64,000 nt of DNA from CAWCGU01 sp963838095 (lineage in GTDB: Bacteria; Actinomycetota; Thermoleophilia; Solirubrobacterales; 70-9). Every line of letters starts with the position of its first letter. Positions within the stretch are counted from its first letter, which is position 1. Where the stretch lies: the NCBI GenBank assembly GCA_963838095.1, contig CAWIPO010000006.1:62001-126000 (forward strand), given 5' to 3'. Positions 42,309-51,338 of the stretch are shown piece after piece. Made by a program: the position numbers and the translations under genes. Below the pieces are notes generated by a model that did not search any database, was not told where the DNA came from, and was given only the letters and a program-made list of their open reading frames with translations.

Positions 42309-43870
42309 CCAGCTGTCTCGGCGCCCTCGCGCTCGGACTCGCGCAGCTCGATCCGGCGGATCTTCCCGGTCAAAGTCTTCGGCAGCTCGTCGACGAACTC
42401 GATCCGCCGCGGGTACGCGTACGCCGAGAGGTTGTCGCGGACGAAGCCCTTGATCTCGTCGGCCAGCGCGTCCGACGGTTCGGAGCCCTCGGCCAGCACC
42501 AGGAACGCCTTCACCACGTGCCCGCGGCGCTCGTCGGGCGATGCGACCGCCGCGGCCTCGCGCACGGCCGGGTGCTCGATGCACGCTGACTCGACCTCGA
42601 ACGGCCCGATCCGGTAGCCAGCGGAGATGATCACGTCGTCGGCGCGGCCGGCGTACCAGAAGTAGCCGTCCTCGTCGCACTCTGCCGCGTCCTTGGTGTG
42701 GAACCACTCGCCACCAAAGGTCTCTTCCGCCGCCTCGGGGTTGTTCCAGTAGCCGAGTGGGTAGTGCGGGTTGGACCGCGCGCGCAGGCAGATTTCGCCG
42801 CGCTCGCCCGCCCCGACCGGCCGCCCGTCCTCGTCGAGGATCTGCACGTCCCAGCCCGGCATCGGCTTGCCCATCGAGCCCTCGCGGACATCCATGAACG
42901 GGTAGTTCCCGCACAGCGGGTACGACTCGCTGAGGCCGTAGAAGTCGAGCACCGTGATCCCGTACTGGTCGCGAAACCAGCGGATCGCCTCGGGGTTCAG
43001 CGGCTCGCCCGCCGAGCAGACGATCCGGAAGCGCTGCGGGTAGCGCTCGCCGGCATCCTCGATCGCCATCATCGAGCGGATCGCGGTCGGCGTCGCGAAC
43101 ACGTTCTCGACCCCATGGCGGGAGAGCACCTCGAGCTGCTTGTGCGGGTCGAACCCGCCCTCGCGCGCGTAGACGAACTGGATGGCGCCGTAGCGCCACG
43201 GGCCGATCAGCGGGCAGATGCCGGCCGCCCATGCCCATTCGCCCATCCCGTGGAAGAGCTCGCCCTCGCGGACGTCGTGGGAGTAGACGAACTCCTCGTG
43301 GGCAAGGATGTAGCGGTGGGCGTGGAGGATGCCCTTCGCCAGACCCGTCGTTCCGGACGTGTAGTAGATCTGGGCCGGGTCGTCGGCCGCGGTGTCCACG
43401 GTCTCGAAGGTGTCGTCGTGGCCGACGAGCAGCTCCGGGTCGAGCTCAATCACCTCGTCGACCAGGTCGGCAGGAATCCGCGAGGCGTTCTCGGAGTCGG
43501 TGACGACCACCTTCGCACCCGAGTCCTCGATCCGGTGGCGGATGCCCTCATCCCCGTAGAGCACAGAAAGCGAAAGCAGGATTCCGCCGAGCTTCCAGGT
43601 GCCCAGGAACATCGCCGCGGTCTCAGGCGAGGCGGGACAGCAGACCGCGACGCGGTCCTCGCGCTTGACCCCGTGCGCGGCGAGCAGGTTAGCCGCCCGG
43701 TTGGCGAGCGAGCGCTGCTCGGCCCAGCTCACCTCGCGCTGGTTGCCGCGGAAATCCTCGAACACCATCGCCGTGCGGTCGCCCGGCTGGCGGTCGCAAA
43801 CGTCGGCGGCGATGTTGTAGCGCTCGGGCACGTTCCAGCTGTGCTTTGAGCAGGCCTCTCCGTAGTCCAT
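42305..43870 (-). CDS. Acyl-CoA synthetase (AMP-forming)
   Basis: ANL-superfamily ligase of 521 residues. The ATP site is IYYTSGTTGLAKGILH, with FYGLSES and YAGRADDVIISAGYRIGPFE hinge motifs, and the catalytic Lys in LPKTLTGKIRRIEL. It activates a medium-chain or branched carboxylate to acyl-CoA. The ATG at 43870 gives the usual start (DYGEACSKHSWNVPERYN); longer readings extend into the divergent secreted-protein gene. It may feed the nearby lipid operon. Confidence 0.92.
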   Translation of the reverse strand: MDYGEACSKHSWNVPERYNIAADVCDRQPGDRTAMVFEDFRGNQREVSWAEQRSLANRAANLLAAHGVKREDRVAVCCPASPETAAMFLGTWKLGGILLSLSVLYGDEGIRHRIEDSGAKVVVTDSENASRIPADLVDEVIELDPELLVGHDDTFETVDTAADDPAQIYYTSGTTGLAKGILHAHRYILAHEEFVYSHDVREGELFHGMGEWAWAAGICPLIGPWRYGAIQFVYAREGGFDPHKQLEVLSRHGVENVFATPTAIRSMMAIEDAGERYPQRFRIVCSAGEPLNPEAIRWFRDQYGITVLDFYGLSESYPLCGNYPFMDVREGSMGKPMPGWDVQILDEDGRPVGAGERGEICLRARSNPHYPLGYWNNPEAAEETFGGEWFHTKDAAECDEDGYFWYAGRADDVIISAGYRIGPFEVESACIEHPAVREAAAVASPDERRGHVVKAFLVLAEGSEPSDALADEIKGFVRDNLSAYAYPRRIEFVDELPKTLTGKIRRIELRESEREGAETAG

Positions 43871-43910
43871 CGGCGCGATCCGATCATAGATCCGGGGTAC
43901 AGTCTGCGTT

Positions 43911-45374
43911 GTGCGGAGGGCAGGGTTGAGAGGGTTCGGGGCGACGATCGCAATCGCGCTTGCGCTCTCGGCCTCGGTGTCGGTCGCTTCGGCGGCACCA
44001 TCCCCGTGGAACTCGCTCGTCGAGTCCCAAGGGACGTTCACCGACAACTCCAACCTGACCGAGATCGGACTCGAGCGAACCGCGAACGGGGACCTGCACG
44101 TCGCCTGGGTGCACGACCGCGGCGACGGCACCAGCGTGCTGGTGCACTCGGTCTTCAGCGGCACCCTTCCGGGGAAGGCGCCCGTCGTTCACGTCACATC
44201 CAACGTGATCGCCTCCGCGACGGAGAGCGCCAACCAGAGCTTCAACCCCAGCGTCGACCTGGTCGCCAACCCCGGCACCGGACTGCGGGTGTTCTTCTCG
44301 CAGCTCGCACCCGGCTCGCCGATCGACAGGATCATGGCCACCTCGACCGCTCCGGTGGAGGACACCCCGACCTGGAGCGCGCCGGCTGCCGCCTCCGCCA
44401 CCCCGCCGGCCCAGAGGAGCCCCGTTTACGCGGCTTCCGGGATCGGCGCCGGTCTCGGCCTCGACGGCGTCCCGGTGATGACCTGGGGCGATTCCTCGCC
44501 CGACGGCGGCGGCTTTCACGTCGGCCTCGCCGGCGGTCCCGACGGCGAGTTCTCCCCCTCCTGCTGCGAGATCGATCCGAACGTCGCTGTCGACTCGGTG
44601 ACGGGCGAGCCTTGGGTGGCCGCGCACCTGCTCGACACGGGGATCGGGGTCGTGTCGCTCGACAGCGGCCAGACCGTGTCGGTCGGAAAGTCCGTCGCGG
44701 CCTGGACGCAGCAACGGACGTCGATCAGCGGGCGGATCGGCGCCCCGGACGTCTATGTGGCCTACGGCTCCGGCACCAATATGTTCGACGCCAGGCCGGC
44801 GATCCACCAGGTGAACGGGCCCAACGACCGCGCGTTGAAGGGCTTCCAGAACGCCGAGCACGTCGGGCTCGCGCCGGCGCCTGATGGGCGGATGTGGGTC
44901 TACTGGTCGAGCGGGAACCACGTGTTCGCCGTGCGCTCCAATCCCGCGGTGACGAAGTTCGGAGAGGTCGTCTCGCTGAAGACGTTCAAGGGCTCCGACA
45001 CCGTCTGGCATCTGATCGGCGACGGGTCGCTGGGTTTCCTCGACCTCCTCGCGCACACGCAGCAGCAAAGCAAGGCGGGCGTCGACTACACGCTCTACTC
45101 CGTGGCGCGGCTTCTCCCGGGCCTGACGCTGAAGATCAGCCCGGCGAAGGTCAATGCGGGCGACAAGGTCGAGGTCACCGTGGAGGATGCGGGCGATCCG
45201 GTCGCGGGAGCGACGGTGAAGGTGAAGCTGGGAGGTAAGACCGTGAGCGCGAAAACGGGTGCCGATGGAACCGCCTCGCTCGGAATCCCAAAGTCAACTG
45301 ACCCCGGCAACTACGAGCTCAGCGCCCAAGAGGGCGGCTACTCCCCAGCCGAGCGCAACCTGAAGGTGAAGTAG
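43911..45374 (+). CDS. Secreted protein with Ig-like C-terminal domain (hypothetical)
   Basis: A signal peptide (GATIAIALALSASVSVASA) precedes about 370 residues of beta-rich sequence with repeated G-x-L-H-V-A-W-type strands (GDLHVAWVHD, GLRVFFSQLA, GRMWVYWSSG), suggestive of a sialidase- or BNR-like propeller without visible Asp-box catalysis. The C-terminal 80 residues (LTLKISPAKVNAGDKVEVTV onward) form a carboxypeptidase-regulatory or Ig-like domain. Starts GTG 43911, 40 bases from the divergent ligase. Function unknown. Confidence 0.75.
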   Translation: MRRAGLRGFGATIAIALALSASVSVASAAPSPWNSLVESQGTFTDNSNLTEIGLERTANGDLHVAWVHDRGDGTSVLVHSVFSGTLPGKAPVVHVTSNVIASATESANQSFNPSVDLVANPGTGLRVFFSQLAPGSPIDRIMATSTAPVEDTPTWSAPAAASATPPAQRSPVYAASGIGAGLGLDGVPVMTWGDSSPDGGGFHVGLAGGPDGEFSPSCCEIDPNVAVDSVTGEPWVAAHLLDTGIGVVSLDSGQTVSVGKSVAAWTQQRTSISGRIGAPDVYVAYGSGTNMFDARPAIHQVNGPNDRALKGFQNAEHVGLAPAPDGRMWVYWSSGNHVFAVRSNPAVTKFGEVVSLKTFKGSDTVWHLIGDGSLGFLDLLAHTQQQSKAGVDYTLYSVARLLPGLTLKISPAKVNAGDKVEVTVEDAGDPVAGATVKVKLGGKTVSAKTGADGTASLGIPKSTDPGNYELSAQEGGYSPAERNLKVK

Positions 45375-45397
45375 GGCCGAAGCCGTAGGCTGCCTCC

Positions 45398-46798
45398 GTG
45401 GCAGCTGCCGAAGCCGACACCGTCGATGTCGTCGTCGTCGGCGCCGGGCTGGCGGGACTCTCCGCTGCCCGCGCAGTTGCCGCGGCCGGCCACGAGCCGA
45501 TCGTGCTCGAGGGCCGCGACCGGGTCGGCGGCCGCACCCTGAACGAGCCGATCGGCGACGGCAAGGTGGTCGAGATCGGGGCCCAGTGGGTGGGACCTAC
45601 CCAGCACGCGGCCCTCGGCCTGATCTCCGAACTGGGGCTGAAGACCTTCCCCACCTACGGTGAGGGCCGCAACCTCTTCGAACGCAACGGCAAGCTGCGC
45701 AGCTACCGCGGCTCGATCCCGAAGCTGAGCCCGGTCGGGCTTGCGGAGACCGGACTGGTGATCAGGGGGATCAACCGGATGGCCGCCCGGCTCGATCCGG
45801 AGCGGCCGTGGTCCGCACCCGAGGCCGAGTACTGGGATTCCCAGACCTTCGCCACCTGGATGCGCAGGCACGTCCGCACCCGATCGGCCCGGGATCTGAT
45901 GCGGCTCGCGGTCTGGGCGGTGTGGGCCGCCGAGCCCGAGGACGTCTCGCTGCTGCACGTCCTCTTCTACATCCGCTCCGCGGGGTCGTTCGAGGCGCTC
46001 GTCGACACCGAGGGCGGGGCGCAGGACTCGCGCGTGGTCGGCGGCACCCAGCTGATCTCGCTGCGGATGGCGGAGGAGCTGGGCGATGCCGTCCGGCTCG
46101 AGGCGCCGGTCCACCGGATCGAGCACGGAGCCGACGGCGTCACCGCGATCGCCGACGGCCTCAGCGTCCGCGCCCGCCGGGCGGTGATCGCGATCCCGCC
46201 GACTCTTGCCGGGCGAATCGACTACGAACCGGCGCTGCCGGCGGTGCGCGACGGCCTCACTCAGAGGATGGCCCAGGGCTCGGTCGTCAAGTGCATGGCC
46301 GTTTACCCCGAGCCCTTCTGGCGTTCGGAGGGCCTCTCGGGCCAGGGGACCAGCGCCGACGGCCCGGTCTCAGTCACGTTCGACAACTCGCCGCCCGATG
46401 GCTCGCCCGGCGTGCTGCTGGCGTTCCTCGAAGGTCGCGCAGCGCGCCAGGCCGCCGATCTTCCCCAGAGCGAGCGGCGCGCGATCGTCACTGGTTGCCT
46501 CGAGCGCCTCTTCGGTCCCCGAGCCGCGAGCCCGGAGCAGTACATCGACAAGGCCTGGGCGGCAGACCCCTTCTCCCGCGGCTGCTACGGCGGCTTTCTC
46601 CCTCCCGGGGCGTGGACCGAGAACGGCTCGGCGCTGCGCGAGCCGATCGGCCCGATCCACTGGGCGGGGGCGGAGACCGCGAGTGTCTGGAACGGGTACA
46701 TGGACGGCGCGATCTCCAGCGGCGGACGGGCGGCGGCGGAGGCGCTTGAAGCGATCCAGACCGACGCGCCCGCAAGGGCGGGCGTCGGGATGCGGTGA
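45398..46798 (+). CDS. Flavin monoamine oxidase-family protein
   Basis: The FAD site VVVVGAGLAGLSAARAVAAA with LEGRDRVGGRTLNE, a GAQWVGPTQ flavin contact and the C-terminal IHWAGAETASVWNGYMDGAI give a complete amine oxidase of 466 residues. There is no signal peptide, in contrast to the Tat-exported paralogue at 31 kb. Starts GTG 45398, 23 bases after the secreted protein. Substrate unknown (putrescine- or tryptophan-type amines are possible). Confidence 0.9.
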   Translation: MAAAEADTVDVVVVGAGLAGLSAARAVAAAGHEPIVLEGRDRVGGRTLNEPIGDGKVVEIGAQWVGPTQHAALGLISELGLKTFPTYGEGRNLFERNGKLRSYRGSIPKLSPVGLAETGLVIRGINRMAARLDPERPWSAPEAEYWDSQTFATWMRRHVRTRSARDLMRLAVWAVWAAEPEDVSLLHVLFYIRSAGSFEALVDTEGGAQDSRVVGGTQLISLRMAEELGDAVRLEAPVHRIEHGADGVTAIADGLSVRARRAVIAIPPTLAGRIDYEPALPAVRDGLTQRMAQGSVVKCMAVYPEPFWRSEGLSGQGTSADGPVSVTFDNSPPDGSPGVLLAFLEGRAARQAADLPQSERRAIVTGCLERLFGPRAASPEQYIDKAWAADPFSRGCYGGFLPPGAWTENGSALREPIGPIHWAGAETASVWNGYMDGAISSGGRAAAEALEAIQTDAPARAGVGMR

Positions 46799-46804
46799 GA
46801 AGCT

Positions 46805-47845
46805 CTATCCGAGCACAAGCTCGGCAGCGGCCCGGATCGTCGTCGCGTCGCCGCCGATCAGCAGCATCGTCGCAATCGATTCGCGCCACGCCTCGAGCTC
46901 GTCGCGGACCTTCTCCTTCGGCCCGATCAGCGCCAGCTTCTCGATCAGCTCCCTCGGCACCTTCGCCGCCGCATCGTCCTTCTTTCCCTCCAGGTAGAGC
47001 CTCTGGATCTCGTCAACCTCCGCCTCGTAGCCCATCCGGATCGGGACGTTGGCGTGGAAGTTCGTCGACTTCGCTCCCATGCCGCCGAAGTAGAGCGCGT
47101 ACATCGGCCGCAGGGAGTCGGCGGCCGCATCGATCTCGTTGGTGAGGATGAACGGCACCGTGGCCGCCACTTCGAACTGATCCGCCGTTACACGGGCGCC
47201 CGGGCGCGCGAAACCCTCCTCGAGTGACGGCTTGTACAGGTCCTCGGAGTGCGGCGAGAAGAACAGCGCGTGCCAGCCTTCGCACATCTCCGCAGCAAGG
47301 GCGACGTTCTTCGGGCCCTGCGCCGCGAGGAAGATCGGGATATCGGAGCGCAGCGGGTGGATCAGGCTCTTCAACGGCTTTCCGAGCCCGGTGCCGCCGG
47401 GGAGCGGCAGCGGGTAGTGCTCGCCCCCGAAGGCGAGCGGCGCCTCGCGGGCCCAGATCGCGCGCATGATCTCGATGTACTCGCGCGTGCGGGCGAGCGG
47501 CTTCGCGAACGGCATCCCGTACCAGCCCTCGACCACCTGCGGGCCCGAGACGCCGAGCCCGCAGATGAAGCGCCCGCCCGAGAGGTGGTCCATCGTCATC
47601 GCCGCCATCGCCATCGCCGCCGGCTGGCGGGCGCTGAGCTGGAGAATCGCGGTCCCGAGCCGCATCCGCTCGGTTCGCGAGCCCCACCAGGCGAGCGGCG
47701 AGATCGCATCGGAGCCGTACGCCTCAGCGGTCCAGATCGAGTCGAAGCCAAGCTTCTCGGCCTCGGCGATCGCATCCTCGACCCCGGGCGGGGGCCCTCC
47801 CGCCCAGTAGCCGACCTGCAAACCCAGCTTCAGGTCTTTGCTCAT
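46805..47845 (-). CDS. LLM-class F420-dependent oxidoreductase
   Basis: A bacterial-luciferase-like TIM barrel of 346 residues: GLQVGYWAGG, FDSIWTAEAYGSDAISPLAW, HLSGGRFICGLGVSGPQV and PIFLAAQGPKNVALAAEMCE. These are the F420-dependent LLM signatures of actinobacteria. It starts 12 bases after fabI and is probably the last gene of the lipid operon. The substrate is unknown. Confidence 0.9.
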   Translation of the reverse strand: MSKDLKLGLQVGYWAGGPPPGVEDAIAEAEKLGFDSIWTAEAYGSDAISPLAWWGSRTERMRLGTAILQLSARQPAAMAMAAMTMDHLSGGRFICGLGVSGPQVVEGWYGMPFAKPLARTREYIEIMRAIWAREAPLAFGGEHYPLPLPGGTGLGKPLKSLIHPLRSDIPIFLAAQGPKNVALAAEMCEGWHALFFSPHSEDLYKPSLEEGFARPGARVTADQFEVAATVPFILTNEIDAAADSLRPMYALYFGGMGAKSTNFHANVPIRMGYEAEVDEIQRLYLEGKKDDAAAKVPRELIEKLALIGPKEKVRDELEAWRESIATMLLIGGDATTIRAAAELVLG

Positions 47846-47857
47846 GTCGGCCGCAGC

Positions 47858-48697
47858 CTATGTGCGATGCGCGAGCGTTGCGGCGGGGACCGACGCCCCG
47901 CCCGCCCCGATCGCGTGGGCGCCGCCGTCGACGTGGACGATCTCGCCGCTGATTGCGCGCGCGAGGTCGGAGAGCAGGAAGAGGGCCGCGTCGGCGACCG
48001 CGCTGGAATCGGTGCGATCCCAGCCGAGCGGGGCGGCCTGCGACCAACCCTCTGCCAGCTCGGCGAAGCCGGGAATCCCGGACGCCGCGGGGCTCGCGAT
48101 CGGGCCGGCTGAGATCAGGTTGACACGGATTCCGCTCGGCCCGAGGTCGCGCGCCAGGTAGCGGGAGACGCCCTCGAGTGCCGCCTTGGCGACGCCCATC
48201 CAGTCATATGCGGGCCAGGCGACCGAGGCGTCGAAGTCGAGGCCGACGATGCTGCCGGGCGCCCAGGGTCGATCGCCGTTCGTCGCCGGGGCCGCCGCCA
48301 TCAGCGGCGCCAGCGCCTCTGCGAGCGCCTTCAGCGAGTAGGCGCTCGTCTCGAAGGCGAGCTTCGCGCTCTCGCGCGGAGCACCAAGGAAGTTTCCTCC
48401 GAGGGCGTCGGGCGGCGCATATGCGATCGCGTGCACGGCGCCGTCCAGCCGGCCCCAGCGGTCGGCGAGGGTCTCTGTCAGTGCTGCCAGGTCCGGTTCG
48501 CTGTTGACGTCCAGCTCCAGCACGTCGGGTGGGTCCGGGAGCCGCTTCGCCGCGCGCTCGGTCATCCGCCGCACGCGGCCGAAGCTGGTCAGCAGCACCT
48601 CGGCGCCCTGCTCCTGGGCGCGCTCGGCGATCGCGTAGGCGATCGAGTGGCGGTTGACGACGCCGGTTACGAGGATGCGCTTGCCGGCGAGGATCAC
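47858..48697 (-). CDS. fabI: Enoyl-ACP reductase
   Basis: An SDR-related NADH enoyl reductase of the FabI/InhA type: ILVTGVVNRHSIAYAIAERA at the N-terminus and the Tyr-x6-Lys active site in YDWMGVAKAALEG, then NLISAGPIASPAASGI. It completes fatty-acid elongation. The GTG at 48697 overlaps the MaoC stop as GTGA. 279 residues; a much longer frame upstream is a shadow of maoC and the SGNH gene. Confidence 0.93.
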   Translation of the reverse strand: MILAGKRILVTGVVNRHSIAYAIAERAQEQGAEVLLTSFGRVRRMTERAAKRLPDPPDVLELDVNSEPDLAALTETLADRWGRLDGAVHAIAYAPPDALGGNFLGAPRESAKLAFETSAYSLKALAEALAPLMAAAPATNGDRPWAPGSIVGLDFDASVAWPAYDWMGVAKAALEGVSRYLARDLGPSGIRVNLISAGPIASPAASGIPGFAELAEGWSQAAPLGWDRTDSSAVADAALFLLSDLARAISGEIVHVDGGAHAIGAGGASVPAATLAHRT

Positions 48698-49188
48698 AGG
48701 CAGACCCGTTCTCCGTACAGCGCGTGAAGCTCGTCGTCGACCCGCTCCGTCACGCCGTCGCCGTTCGCTGCCGGGGACGGGGCGGCGCGATGCAGCGCCT
48801 GCACGCGGGCGCGGACGACGAGCTGGTCGTCCTGGTTCAGCACCCGCCAGGCCAAGGTGAGGAGGGAATGCTCCTCGTCGAGCGGCTTCACCGACTCCAC
48901 CCGGGAGACGACGCGAATCGTGTCGCCGATCCGCACCGGGCGCTTGAAGGTGACGTCGTCGACGCCGCGCAGCGCGACTACCAGCTCGGGATCGAACTCG
49001 GCGAGGCCGACCGCATAGGAGAGGACGAGCATTCCGTGTGCGACGCGGCCGCCGAAGCGGCTCCCCCGCGCCCACTCGGCGTCGGTGTGCTGCGGGTGGT
49101 GGTCGCCCGTCAAGGTGGAGAAGCCGACCAGGTCGGCCTCGGTGATGGTGCGGGCCGGCGAGACCGACTCGAATCCGTTCTCGTTCAT
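48694..49188 (-). CDS. MaoC-like dehydratase
   Basis: A hotdog-fold hydratase of 164 residues. The hydratase-2 motif is STLTGDHHPQHTDAEWARGS, with the Asp and His that act on the acyl chain, and RVAHGMLVLSYAVGLAEF follows. It probably provides the 3-hydroxyacyl dehydratase step in place of FabZ, between FabG and FabI. ATGA overlap with the SGNH gene before it and GTGA overlap with fabI after it. Confidence 0.9.
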   Translation of the reverse strand: MNENGFESVSPARTITEADLVGFSTLTGDHHPQHTDAEWARGSRFGGRVAHGMLVLSYAVGLAEFDPELVVALRGVDDVTFKRPVRIGDTIRVVSRVESVKPLDEEHSLLTLAWRVLNQDDQLVVRARVQALHRAAPSPAANGDGVTERVDDELHALYGERVCL

Positions 49189-49902
49189 CGCAGATCTCCT
49201 TCCGGTATCCCGGTCTCGATTCCGTGGTGTGCGCGCAACACGCGAGAGAACCCGTCTGCCGCCCGCGCGTGCCCCAGCTCCGATGGATGCAGGCCGTCGG
49301 CGCAGAAGTTCTCGGGCACCGAGAGCCCGGGGTGCCCGGCCACGTCCAGGCAGGGAACGCCGGCAGCGCCGGCAAGCGCCCTGGTGGCTTCGTTGACGGC
49401 GCACACCGATTCCTCCACCCGACGTCGCGTCCGCGGGCCGAGCGGGAGGAACTCCCACCGCTCCGGCACCGTCGCGGTGACGATCCTCGCTCCGGAGGCC
49501 TCGCCCCCGAGCCTCGCGAGGATGGTCTGCATGCGATTCGCGTAGGCGTCGACGTCCGGCCGCGTCGTGCCGAGGACGTCGTTGGCGCCGCAGACGACGG
49601 TGACGAGGTCCGGCTCCAGCTCGACCGCCGCGGCGGACTGCTCCAGGACATCGGCGCTGGTCGCCCCGTCAAGGGCCATGTTCCGGTACTGGAAGCCGGT
49701 GTTGCGCGGTGCGGATCCCGCGGGCGAGGCGGTCGGGCCAGGCGATCCCGGGCGCGACCCCGGTACCGGCGGTGAAGCTGTCGCCGAGCGCGACGTAGCA
49801 GGAGAGCCGGCGGGCGAGCACCTCGGGGAACACCTGGCTCGCGATCACCCTCGAAAGGATCGAAAGGGGATGATCGAGCGGAAATTCTGCACTTGCGCTC
49901 AC
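49185..49902 (-). CDS. SGNH/GDSL hydrolase (one frameshift)
   Basis: Block I GDSFTAGTG, block III VCGANDVLG and block V DGLHPSELGH supply Ser, Gly/Asn and Asp-His of an SGNH esterase. Between block I and MALDGATSADVLEQ the frame breaks near 49708; the repaired join NTGFQYRN is a normal SGNH strand. The GTG start at 49902 overlaps accD by GTGA. A lipase or thioesterase role inside a fatty-acid operon is inferred from position. Confidence 0.82.
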
Positions 49903-51338
49903 GGCCGCTTTCGCTCCAGGGTCGCAAGAGCCCACGCGAGGCGGGAGCGGGTGTCGACCGGCTCGATCACCTCGTCGACGAAACCGGCCGCAGCCGCCGC
50001 GTCGGCGTTCAGGTGCTGGCTCCCGTAGCTCGCCGCGAGATCGGCGAGCGCGGCGTCGCCGTCCTCGGCGGCCTCGAGCTCTCGCCGATGCACGATTCCC
50101 ACCGCCTGCCGCGCGGCCATGATCCCGATCTCGGCCTGGGGCCAGGCGAAGACGAGATCGGCGCCGAGGTCCTTCGAGTTCATCGTGATCACCGCCCCGC
50201 CGTAGGCCTTGCGCAGGATCAAGGTCAGCTTCGGCACCGAGGCGGCTGCGAAGGCGCGAAGCAGGGAGGCGCCGTGCCTGATCACGCCCGCCCGCTCCTG
50301 GCCGGAGCCCGGCATGAACCCCGGCGTGTCCACGAGGACGACGATCGGGAGGCCGAAGCGGTCGCAGGCGCCGACGAACAGCGCCGCTTTCTCAGCGGCG
50401 GCGGCGTCGATAACTCCTCCGAGGCGACGTGGCTGGTTGGCGACGATCCCGACCGCCCGACCCTCGATGCGGGCGAACGCCGTGACCATGTTCCGGGCCC
50501 AGGCACGGTTGATCTCGACCAGCCCGCCACCGTCGATGATCGACTGCGCGACGTCGCGGACGTCGTACACCCGGCGAGCCTCGGCCGGCACCCGGGCGTC
50601 GGGTGCCGGGCCGAGCGGGCTCGCGGGTTCGGCGACGTGAGGGGGCTCGTCGCCGAAGCTCTGTGGCAGCAGTCCGAGCAGCGTCCGCGCGATCTCCGCC
50701 GCCGCCGGCTCGTCGGCGGCGACGAGCTGGCAGACGCCGTTTCGCGAGTGCACGGCCGGGCCGCCGAGGTCGTCCATCCCGATCTCCTCGCCCAGCGCCT
50801 CGCGGACGATCTTGGGCCCGGTGAGGAACATCCGCGCCTGCTCGGTCATCACCACGAAGTCGGTCAGCGCCGGCGAGTAGGCGCCGCCGCCGGCCGAGAC
50901 CCCGGTGACGATCGAGATCTGCGGCACCTTGCTCGCAAGCTCGACGCTGGCGCGGAAGATCCGCCCGTACCCGGCGAGAGCGGCGTGGCCCTCTTGCAGC
51001 CGGGCGCCTCCGGACTCGACGAACCCGACCACCGGTGCGCCGACCTGCCCGGCGAGCTGCATCACGCGAACGATCGAGTCGGCGTGGGCGGCTCCGAGCG
51101 AGCCGCCCATGAAACGCGGGTCCTGGGCGTAGCAGAAGACGGGACGGCCATCGATCTGGCCCGCGCCCGCGACAACGCCGTCGCCGGGCCCCGCGCTGTG
51201 CCCGAGCGCAGACGATGTCACCGAGCTGCGCAGGGGGGCGAAGCTGCCGGGATCGCAGAGCAGCTGCAGGCGCTCGAGCGGCGTCGAGGCCGGCGCCGGC
51301 TCGCGCCGGATCTCGACTGTGGCGGTGGGCGCGGTCAT
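49899..51338 (-). CDS. accD: Acyl-CoA carboxylase carboxyltransferase (beta) subunit
   Basis: A full-length carboxyltransferase of 479 residues: PVVGFVESGGARLQEGHAAL and TGVSAGGGAYSPALTDFV in the N half; VDTPGFMPGSGQERAGVIRHGA and RKAYGGAVITMNSKDLGADL in the C half. It transfers CO2 from biotin to acetyl- or propionyl-CoA to make malonyl- or methylmalonyl-CoA. No biotin-carboxylase subunit lies in this operon. ATGA overlap with fabF upstream. Confidence 0.92.
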   Translation of the reverse strand: MTAPTATVEIRREPAPASTPLERLQLLCDPGSFAPLRSSVTSSALGHSAGPGDGVVAGAGQIDGRPVFCYAQDPRFMGGSLGAAHADSIVRVMQLAGQVGAPVVGFVESGGARLQEGHAALAGYGRIFRASVELASKVPQISIVTGVSAGGGAYSPALTDFVVMTEQARMFLTGPKIVREALGEEIGMDDLGGPAVHSRNGVCQLVAADEPAAAEIARTLLGLLPQSFGDEPPHVAEPASPLGPAPDARVPAEARRVYDVRDVAQSIIDGGGLVEINRAWARNMVTAFARIEGRAVGIVANQPRRLGGVIDAAAAEKAALFVGACDRFGLPIVVLVDTPGFMPGSGQERAGVIRHGASLLRAFAAASVPKLTLILRKAYGGAVITMNSKDLGADLVFAWPQAEIGIMAARQAVGIVHRRELEAAEDGDAALADLAASYGSQHLNADAAAAAGFVDEVIEPVDTRSRLAWALATLERKRP